Shown piece after piece: positions 58,349 through 64,000 of a DNA stretch of 64,000 bases (the stretch's first letter is position 1; each line of letters opens with the position of its first letter). The stretch lies in NCBI RefSeq assembly GCF_015070375.1, contig NZ_JADCLL010000002.1, forward strand, positions 620,001-684,000. The letters run 5' to 3'. The stretch comes from Nocardioides kribbensis (GTDB lineage Bacteria > Actinomycetota > Actinomycetes > Propionibacteriales > Nocardioidaceae). The notes under the pieces are model-generated. The model was not told the origin of the DNA. It saw only the letters and a program-made list of their open reading frames with translations, and did no database searches. Both the position numbers and the translations under genes were made by a program.

Positions 58349-59145
58349 AGTGGTGGCGAACGACAGGCTGGTGACCCTCTGGCTCGTCGTCTGCCGCCAC
58401 TTGCCGCGGGTGTCGGCGCGCCCGGCAGCTGTGGGCGTCTCTCGGAGGCGCCGCGACTCCACTGCTGGGGCGCCGCGCCGCGGTGGGTGTCGGGGTGCGC
58501 CGGACCCGGTGGAGGTCGTCTGCTGGTCGTGGAGTGGCGGCGAACGACAGGCTGGCGACCCTCCGGCTCGTCGTTTGCCGCCACTTGTCGCGGGTGTCGG
58601 CGCGCGCCGGCAGCCGCGGGCGTCCGTCGCTGGCGCCGCGACTCCGCCGTGGGTGCCGCGCCGGCGCTGGCGGGGGTCGTCCGCCTCGGGTGTCGGCGCG
58701 CCACTGCTGCGGCGGGCGGTCGCGGCGGCTGGTCGCGGAATGGCGGCGAACGACAGGCTGGTGACCCTCCGGCTCGTCGTTTGCCGCCACTTGCCGCGGG
58801 TGCGGTCGTGCGCCGGCCGCTGGGGGCGTCCGTCGCGGGCGCCGCGACTCCACTGCTGGCGCGCCGCGCCGCGGTGGGTGTCGGGGCTCGCCGGACCCGG
58901 TGGGGGTCGTCCGCTGGTCAGGAAGTGGCGGCGAACGACAGGCTGGTGACGCTCCGGCTCGTCGCTTGCCGCCACTTCGTCGGGGGTGTCGGCGCGCGCC
59001 GGCAGCCGCGGGCGTCCGTCGTGGGCGACGCGACTCCACCGCGGGTCTCGCGCCGGCCCCGGCGGGGGCGTCCGCCGCGGGAGCCGGCGCGCCACTGCTC
59101 CGGCGGGTGGTCGCGGCGGGTGGCGGAGGGGCGGCGTACGGCGGG
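58349..59145. repeat. Nested array of 54-bp hairpin repeats
   Basis: Four copies of a 54-bp unit at 58349-58402, 58533-58586, 58739-58792 and 58924-58977, plus a decayed left arm at 59127-59145. Each unit has 16-17-nt arms (AGTGGCGGCGAACGAC and GTCGTTTGCCGCCACTT) around a 21-nt loop starting AGGCTGGTGACC. Starts are 184, 206, 185 and about 203 bp apart, so the array is two copies of a roughly 390-bp block. Within a block the spacers share their first half. The 58192-59237 region has no supported gene; open frames through it are long only because of high GC and read in the repeats on both strands. Confidence 0.85.
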
Positions 59146-59201
59146 TCGGCGGCCTCGAGCCGTCCTGGGCCGCGGTGCCTCCGAAGGGGCCGGGGACCTC
59201 C

Positions 59202-59237
59202 TTGTGAGTGAGTGCTCACTCATCTACGCTCGACGGC
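59202..59237 (+). promoter_or_regulatory. Autoregulated promoter of the second TetR gene
   Basis: TTGTGA (59202-59207), 17 nt, TACGCT (59225-59230), seven bases, ATG at 59238. Between the boxes lies TGAGTGAG-TG-CTCACTCA (59205-59222), a perfect 8-2-8 inverted repeat, the expected site for a TetR dimer blocking polymerase. Confidence 0.65.
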
Positions 59238-59894
59238 ATGCCTCCCCGCGCCGCGCCGATGACCCCGCAGGAGCGCCACGACCAGCTGGTCGACGTCACC
59301 CTGCGCCTGCTGCGCGAGCACGGGCGCGCGGTGACCACGAAGCAGATCGCGGAGGCCGCGGGGATCGCGGAGGGCACGATCTTCCGGGTCGTGACCAGCA
59401 AGGACGAGCTGGTCGACGCGGCACTCGCGCGGGCCTTCGACCACGACGCGATCTTCGACCGCATCGCCGAGATCGACCCGGCGCTCGACCTGCGCGACCG
59501 GATGGTGCGCCTGGTGTCGATCCTGCAGCAGCGCTTCCGCGCGACCTTCGGGCTGATCCGCAAGGTCGGGATGCTCGGGCCGCCCGCCCACCTGCACGAC
59601 TCCGCCGAGGCCGACGCCGTGCGGGCCCGGCTCGAGCGGGCGTGCGTCGAGCTGGTCGGCGCCGACGCCGAGCACCTGAGCGTCGAGCCGGGGGAGATGG
59701 TGCACCGGCTGCGCCTGCTCACCTTCGCCGGCAGCCACGAGCAGGTCGCCGACGGCCGCCTGCTGAGTCCCGAGGAGATCGTCGACACCGTGCTGACCGG
59801 GCTGCTCGCCCCCGCTGCGAGGCCGACCTGCGCCGACCCCGCCACCACGCCGGCGCGGCCCGCGCGGCCGGTGCGTGAGGAGGCGTCGTGCTGA
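59238..59894 (+). CDS. TetR family regulator of the ABC exporter operon
   Basis: 218 residues, ATG at 59238. HTH: DVTLRLLREHGRAVTTKQIAEAAGIAEGTIFRVVTSKDELVDAAL. The ligand domain covers residues 70-190, and a Pro/Ala-rich tail ends in REEASC. It overlaps the next gene by seven bases and is therefore the first gene of the exporter operon. With the palindrome in its own promoter it probably represses the operon until an exporter substrate binds. Confidence 0.9.
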   Translation: MPPRAAPMTPQERHDQLVDVTLRLLREHGRAVTTKQIAEAAGIAEGTIFRVVTSKDELVDAALARAFDHDAIFDRIAEIDPALDLRDRMVRLVSILQQRFRATFGLIRKVGMLGPPAHLHDSAEADAVRARLERACVELVGADAEHLSVEPGEMVHRLRLLTFAGSHEQVADGRLLSPEEIVDTVLTGLLAPAARPTCADPATTPARPARPVREEASC

Positions 59895-61630
59895 TCCCGC
59901 TGCTGCGCGAGCGCCTCGCGGCGTACCGGCCCTGGCTGCTCGCCGTGGTCGGGCTCCAGTTCGTCGGCGTGCTGGCGATGCTCTACCTCCCCAGCCTCAA
60001 CGCCGACATCATCGACCGCGGGATCGCCACCGGCGACACCGCCTACATCTGGCGCGTCGGCGCCGTCATGCTCGCGGTCTCGGTGGTGCAGATCGTGTGC
60101 TCGGTGGGCGCCGCCTGGTTCGGGGCGCGTACGGCGATGAGCCTCGGTCGCGACCTGCGCGGGGAGCTCTTCGCCCGGGTCGGCACCTTCTCCAAGCGCG
60201 AGGTCGACCACTTCGGTGCGCCCTCGCTGATCACCCGCGGCACCAACGACGTGCAGCAGGTGCAGATGCTCGTGCTGATGGCCTGCCTCATCGCGGTGTC
60301 GAGCCCGATCATGATGGTGGGCGGCGTCGTGATGGCGCTGCGCGAGGACGTCGGGCTGGGCTGGGTGCTCGCCGTGGTCGTGCCGGCGCTCTTCGTGACG
60401 GTCGGCTTCGTGGTGAGCCGCATGGTGCCGAGCTTCCGGCTGATGCAGTCGCGCATCGACGAGGTCAACCGCGTGCTGCGCGAGCAGATCACCGGGGTGC
60501 GCGTGGTGCGCGCCTTCGTGCGCGAGCCCCACGAGACCGAGCGCTTCGCGGGCGCCAACGCCGACCTGACCGCCGTGGCGACCCGGGCCGGGCGCTGGCT
60601 GGCCGCGATGTTCCCGCTGGTGATGATCGTGGTCAACGTCTCCAGCGTGGCGGTCATCTGGTTCGGCGGGCAGCGCGTCGACAGCGGCCAGATGGAGGTC
60701 GGGGCGCTGACGGCCTTCCTGTCCTACCTGATGCAGATCCTGATGTCGGTGATGATGGCGACCTTCATGCTCATGCAGGTGCCGCGCTCGGCGGTGTGCG
60801 CCGACCGGATCGCGGAGGTGCTCGGCACGTCGAGCTCGGTGGTGCCCTCGGCCACGCCGACCACGCCCGACCCCGCCCGCCGCGGTCACCTCGACCTGGT
60901 CGACGTCGGGTTCTCCTACCCCGGCGCGGAGTCGCCGGTGCTCGCGGGGGTCACCGTCTCGGCGCGGCCGGGGCAGGTGGTGGCCGTCGTCGGCTCGACC
61001 GGCTCGGGCAAGTCCACCCTGGTCAACCTCGTGCCCCGCCTGGTCGACGCCACGGCCGGCCAGGTGCGGGTGGCAGGCGTCGACGTGCGCGACCTCGACC
61101 CCGACGTGCTGTGGGAGCAGATCGGGCTCGTGCCCCAGCAGGGCTACCTCTTCAGCGGCACCATCCGCTCCAACCTCCGGCACGGCCGCGCCGACGCCGG
61201 TGACGAGGAGCTGTGGCGCGCGCTCGAGATCGCCCAGGCCCGCGACTTCGTCGAGCGGCTGCCCGAGGGCCTGGAGGCGCCGGTGGCCCAGGGCGGCACC
61301 AACTTCTCCGGGGGGCAGCGCCAGCGCCTCGCGATCGCGCGCGCCGTGGTGCGCCGCCCCGGGCTCTACCTCTTCGACGACTCCTTCTCCGCCCTCGACC
61401 TGGCCACCGACGCGCGGCTGCGCGCCGCGCTGCGGCCCGTGACCCGCGACGCCACCGTCGTGGTCGTGGCGCAGCGGATCTCGACGGTGCGCGACGCCGA
61501 CCTGGTGGTCGTGCTCGACGACGGGCGGGTGGTCGGCCAGGGCACCCACGAGGAGCTGCTCGCCTCGTGCCCGACCTACCAGGAGATCGTGGCCTCGCAG
61601 GAGAGCGCGACCGCGGGGGTGGGCGCGTGA
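59888..61630 (+). CDS. Heterodimeric ABC exporter, subunit with degenerate catalytic site
   Basis: 580 residues. Six-helix ABC transmembrane domain (1-310) followed by an ATPase domain. Walker [10 protein letters not shown], signature FSGGQRQR, Walker [13 protein letters not shown]: the catalytic Glu after Walker B is Asp. Heterodimeric exporters of the TM287/288 or BmrCD type have the same substitution. H-loop is replaced by VVAQRIST. It pairs with the next gene product; exported substrate unknown (drugs, lipids or peptides). Confidence 0.92.
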   Translation: MLIPLLRERLAAYRPWLLAVVGLQFVGVLAMLYLPSLNADIIDRGIATGDTAYIWRVGAVMLAVSVVQIVCSVGAAWFGARTAMSLGRDLRGELFARVGTFSKREVDHFGAPSLITRGTNDVQQVQMLVLMACLIAVSSPIMMVGGVVMALREDVGLGWVLAVVVPALFVTVGFVVSRMVPSFRLMQSRIDEVNRVLREQITGVRVVRAFVREPHETERFAGANADLTAVATRAGRWLAAMFPLVMIVVNVSSVAVIWFGGQRVDSGQMEVGALTAFLSYLMQILMSVMMATFMLMQVPRSAVCADRIAEVLGTSSSVVPSATPTTPDPARRGHLDLVDVGFSYPGAESPVLAGVTVSARPGQVVAVVGSTGSGKSTLVNLVPRLVDATAGQVRVAGVDVRDLDPDVLWEQIGLVPQQGYLFSGTIRSNLRHGRADAGDEELWRALEIAQARDFVERLPEGLEAPVAQGGTNFSGGQRQRLAIARAVVRRPGLYLFDDSFSALDLATDARLRAALRPVTRDATVVVVAQRISTVRDADLVVVLDDGRVVGQGTHEELLASCPTYQEIVASQESATAGVGA

Positions 61631-63654
61631 GCACGACCGAGGAGCGCCCGGGCCAGCTGCGCGCGACCGACCGGCCCCCGCCGCCGGCGGGAGGCCCCGG
61701 CCGCGGCCCGATGGGCGGCGGGGGCGTGGCGCAGAAGGCCATGGACTTCGGCCCGTCGGCCAGGCGCCTGGTCGCGCGGCTGCGCCCGGAGCGCGCCGCG
61801 GCGCTGCTCGTCGTCGCCCTCGGCGTGGTCAGCGTGCTGCTCATGGCCGTCGGACCGCGCATCCTCGGGCGCGCCACCGACCTCGTCTTCGCGGGCCTGC
61901 TGGGCCGTCAGTACGCCGGGGCCGACGCGGCCGACCTCCCCGACGCGGCCCGCGGGCTCGACGTCGTGCCCGGGCGCGGCGTCGACTTCGACGCCGTCGG
62001 CCAGGTGCTGCTGCTGGCCCTCGGGGTCTACGTCGCGGCCTCGCTGCTGGCCTTCCTGCAGGGCTACGTGCTCAACGGGGTGGTGCAGCGCACCGTCTAC
62101 CGGATGCGCGAGGAGGTCGAGGAGACCCTCCACCGGCTGCCCCTCACCTACTTCGACCGCAGCCCCCGCGGCGAGCTGCTCAGCCGGGTCACCAACGACA
62201 TCGACAACGTCAGCCAGACCCTCCAGCAGACGATGAGCCAGCTGCTCACCTCGCTGATGACCGTGGTCGCCGTGCTCGCGATGATGCTGTGGATCTCCCC
62301 GCTGCTGGCCCTCGTGGCGCTGGTGTCGGTGCCGCTGTCGCTGCTGGTGACCCGGGCCATCATGCGCCGCTCGCAGGGCCAGTTCGTGGCCCAGTGGAAG
62401 CGCACCGGCCAGCTCAACGCCCAGGTCGAGGAGGCCTTCTCCGGTCACGAGCTGGTCAGCGTCTTCGGTCGTCGCCGCGAGGTCGAGGAGCGCTTCACCG
62501 AGGAGAACGACGCGCTCTTCGACGCCAGCTTCCGCGCGCAGTTCGTCAGCGGCCTGATCATGCCGGCGATGATGTTCATCGGGAACCTCAACTACGTCGT
62601 CGTCGCCGTCGTGGGCGCCCTGCGCGTGGCCAGCGGCTCGCTGACCCTGGGCGAGGTGCAGGCCTTCGTGCAGTACACCCGCCAGTTCACCCAGCCGCTC
62701 ACCACCGTCGCCTCGATGGCCAACCTGCTGCAGTCGGGCGTCGCCTCGGCCGAGCGGGTCTTCGAGCTCCTCGACGCCGACCTCGAGCGCCCCGACCCGG
62801 ACGAGGCCGGGGACGAGGCCGGGGCCGGGGGCACGGCGGTGGCCGCGGGCTCCGGCGTACGACGCGGTGAGGTGGCCTTCGAGCACGTGTCGTTCTCCTA
62901 CAGCCCCGACCGCGAGCTCATCACCGACCTCTCCCTCGTGGCCCGGCCGGGCCAGACCGTGGCCATCGTCGGGCCCACCGGGGCGGGCAAGACCACCCTG
63001 GTCAACCTCGTCATGCGCTTCTACGAGCTCGACGGCGGCCGGATCACCCTCGACGGCGTCGACGTGTCGTCGATGTCGCGGGCGCGGCTGCGCGGGCGGA
63101 TCGGCATGGTGCTCCAGGACACCTGGCTCTTCGAGGGCACCATCCGCGACAACATCGCCTACGGCCGGCCGGGGGCGTCGGCCGACGACGTGCTCGAGGC
63201 CGCGCGTGCGACCTTCGTCGACCGCTTCGTGCGCTCGTTGCCCGAGGGCTACGACACCGTCGTCGACGAGTCGGGCTCCAACCTCTCGGCGGGGGAGCGC
63301 CAGCTCGTCACGATCGCCCGGGCCTTCCTCACCGCGCCCGCGCTGCTCATCCTCGACGAGGCGACGTCGTCGGTCGACACCCGCACCGAGGTGCTGGTGC
63401 AGCACGCGATGGCGGCGCTGCGCGCCGACCGCACGTCGTTCGTCATCGCCCACCGGCTCTCCACCATCCGCGACGCCGACCTCATCCTGGTGATGGAGGA
63501 CGGGGCCATCGTCGAGCAGGGCACCCACGAGGAGCTGCTCGCCGCCGCCGGGGCCTACGCCCGGCTCCACGCCAGCCAGTTCGCGGCGGTCGAGGCCCCG
63601 GCCGACGGGGCGGTCCGGGGGTCGGTCCAGGGGCCCGACGAAAACCCCTTGTGA
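61627..63654 (+). CDS. Heterodimeric ABC exporter, catalytically complete subunit
   Basis: 675 residues from a GTG overlapping the previous stop (GTGA). N-terminal Pro/Gly-rich cytoplasmic segment (1-40), a six-helix domain with an insertion of about 30 residues between helices 1 and 2 ([21 protein letters not shown]), ATPase domain with GPTGAGKTT, the deviant signature LSAGERQ and a normal [10 protein letters not shown] Walker B, then FVIAHRLST (H-loop). Thus one consensus site (its Walker B plus the partner's FSGGQ) and one degenerate site (partner's Walker B plus LSAGE). The stop overlaps the -35 of the following RNA promoter. Confidence 0.92.
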   Translation: MSTTEERPGQLRATDRPPPPAGGPGRGPMGGGGVAQKAMDFGPSARRLVARLRPERAAALLVVALGVVSVLLMAVGPRILGRATDLVFAGLLGRQYAGADAADLPDAARGLDVVPGRGVDFDAVGQVLLLALGVYVAASLLAFLQGYVLNGVVQRTVYRMREEVEETLHRLPLTYFDRSPRGELLSRVTNDIDNVSQTLQQTMSQLLTSLMTVVAVLAMMLWISPLLALVALVSVPLSLLVTRAIMRRSQGQFVAQWKRTGQLNAQVEEAFSGHELVSVFGRRREVEERFTEENDALFDASFRAQFVSGLIMPAMMFIGNLNYVVVAVVGALRVASGSLTLGEVQAFVQYTRQFTQPLTTVASMANLLQSGVASAERVFELLDADLERPDPDEAGDEAGAGGTAVAAGSGVRRGEVAFEHVSFSYSPDRELITDLSLVARPGQTVAIVGPTGAGKTTLVNLVMRFYELDGGRITLDGVDVSSMSRARLRGRIGMVLQDTWLFEGTIRDNIAYGRPGASADDVLEAARATFVDRFVRSLPEGYDTVVDESGSNLSAGERQLVTIARAFLTAPALLILDEATSSVDTRTEVLVQHAMAALRADRTSFVIAHRLSTIRDADLILVMEDGAIVEQGTHEELLAAAGAYARLHASQFAAVEAPADGAVRGSVQGPDENPL

Positions 63655-63677
63655 CGCCGCCGACGTCGACCTACCGT
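63649..63677 (+). promoter_or_regulatory. Promoter of the 3'-end structured RNA
   Basis: TTGTGA (63649-63654, containing the ABC stop codon), 17 nt, TACCGT (63672-63677). Predicted start near 63684. Same -35 hexamer as the TetR promoter at 59202. Confidence 0.6.
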
Positions 63678-63709
63678 GGACGCACACGGGAAAGGAGGTG
63701 GTCCGAAGA

Positions 63710-63748
63710 ATGAGTTCTTCCAGGACGCGTGAGGTGGCTGCCCGCTAG
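63710..63748 (+). CDS. 12-residue peptide MSSSRTREVAAR in the structured RNA
   Basis: ATG nine bases after a ten-base perfect complement of the 16S rRNA 3' end, the strongest ribosome site in the window. The stop TAG at 63746-63748 falls in the hairpin that the ORF end forms. The peptide is short, basic and not hydrophobic. It could be a leader peptide whose translation controls the RNA fold, or the RNA's product. Confidence 0.5.
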   Translation: MSSSRTREVAAR

Positions 63749-63885
63749 CAGCCCAGCGCCAACGAGGGGTGGAAGTCCCTCCGGCTGCTGGTGAATCCTC
63801 AGCAGTCACCCGACCCGCAGGTGATCCGGTCGCACGTCCGCCGGAGCGGCTCCCCGGAGCCACACCTGCGGGTCGTCCCACGTCC

Positions 63886-63904
63886 GGGCCCGTTCAGCGG
63901 GCCC
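63886..63904. terminator. Terminator between the structured RNA and a convergent gene
   Basis: GGGCCCG/CGGGCCC with a 5-nt loop, 15 bases from the stop of the minus-strand gene. Confidence 0.7.
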
Positions 63905-63919
63905 ATCCACCGGACCCAC

Positions 63920-64000
63920 TCACTGGGCGGGCAGCTCCTCGGTCGGGGCCTCGTCGGCCGGCACGACGGCCGGCTGCGCGGCCGACGGCTCGCCGACCAT
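63920..64000 (-). CDS. C-terminal end of an unidentified gene (partial)
   Basis: 27 codons including the TGA (63922-63920) are in frame to the window edge: MVGEPSAAQPAVVPADEAPT then EELPAQ. The ATG at the edge may be internal. The Ala/Pro/Glu-rich composition looks like a disordered C-terminal tail. No family can be named from this. Confidence 0.5.
   Translation of the reverse strand: MVGEPSAAQPAVVPADEAPTEELPAQ

Larger units (their letters stand above)
63684..63905 (+). ncRNA. Candidate structured RNA encoding a 12-residue peptide
   Basis: Runs from the promoter above to a terminator. In order: AAAGGAGGTG (63691-63700); a 10-bp start hairpin (GTCC-GAAGAA/TTCTTC-CA-GGAC, 63701-63726) with the AUG at its tip; a GGCTGC/GCAGCC hairpin over the ORF end (63736-63753); GAGGG/CCCTC (63764-63781); CTGCTG/CAGCAG (63785-63805); a perfect 13-bp stem (63811-63823 with 63863-63875) holding GGAG/CTCC and the mutually exclusive GGCTCC/GGAGCC; and the final GGGCCCG/CGGGCCC. 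I cannot match it to tmRNA, RNase P, SRP or 6S RNA by key motifs, and no plus-strand gene follows. Not tested computationally. Confidence 0.6.

Noticed and set aside
58349-58977. CRISPR array
   Set aside because: Repeats are 54 bp, only four, with spacers of 130-150 bp that resemble each other, and no cas gene is present.
57902-59878. Open frames through the hairpin repeat region, up to 658 codons plus strand and 939 codons minus strand
   Set aside because: Several frames stay open in the same DNA on both strands, the translations show only the repeat in different frames, no ribosome site fits, and they run into real genes in other frames.
63684-63905. tmRNA, RNase P RNA, SRP RNA or 6S RNA at the right edge
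   Set aside because: The hallmark segments of those RNAs (tRNA-like ends, P4 core, SRP tetraloop block) are not seen.

Overview
The window is chromosomal DNA from a high-GC actinobacterium, most probably Nocardioides or a close relative in the Nocardioidaceae. The signs are: a GC-rich sequence with GTG and TTG starts throughout; the actinobacterial block rpmG - hadA/hadB-like - tRNA-Trp - secE - nusG - rplK - rplA - rplJ - rplL - rpoB - rpoC; a complete mce lipid-import operon inside that block; and many genes that look leaderless, with a TANNNT -10 box 6-7 nt before the start codon. I see no insertion sequence, prophage, integrase or CRISPR array.

Layout. 1-9.9 kb: the end of a glycosyltransferase, an RDD membrane protein, a molybdopterin oxidoreductase, a pirin, DNA-3-methyladenine glycosylase, an amidase, tRNA-Thr and tRNA-Met, rpmG, two hot-dog dehydratases, murB and a Pro/Gln/Tyr-rich membrane protein. 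10-16.6 kb: adenosine deaminase, tRNA-Trp, secE-nusG-rplKA, a convergent aspartate aminotransferase and rplJL with a leader. 16.6-28.4 kb: the mce operon, consisting of a dedicated ATPase, two YrbE/MlaE permeases, six MCE proteins (the fifth a lipoprotein) and two Mce-associated membrane proteins, one of which carries a J-like domain. 28.4-36.1 kb: rpoB-rpoC.

36.1-55.5 kb: a mixed metabolic region. It holds a geranylgeranyl-reductase-family flavoprotein with an acyltransferase, a double Nudix protein, and a coupled run of transhydrogenase (HOT-like) - D-2-hydroxyglutarate-dehydrogenase-like FAD/FeS protein - 29-residue membrane microprotein - METTL25-like methyltransferase - beta-propeller. 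After these come topoisomerase IB, a macrodomain protein, serC, a GNAT, a methyltransferase, a LAS-type secreted protein, a citrate synthase, pdxH, an SDR/XRE divergent pair and a Nudix hydrolase.

55.5-64 kb: a DUF4396 membrane protein behind a CsoR-like palindrome, a divergent MFS/TetR pair with interlocked -10 boxes, and about 1 kb of non-coding DNA with four copies of a 54-bp hairpin-forming repeat in a nested duplication. A self-operated TetR gene with a heterodimeric ABC exporter follows. The window closes with what looks like an independent structured RNA of about 220 nt (63684-63905) that has a perfect Shine-Dalgarno, an AUG displayed in a hairpin loop, a 12-codon ORF, further hairpins and a terminator. 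That RNA and the repeat array are the two least explained elements.
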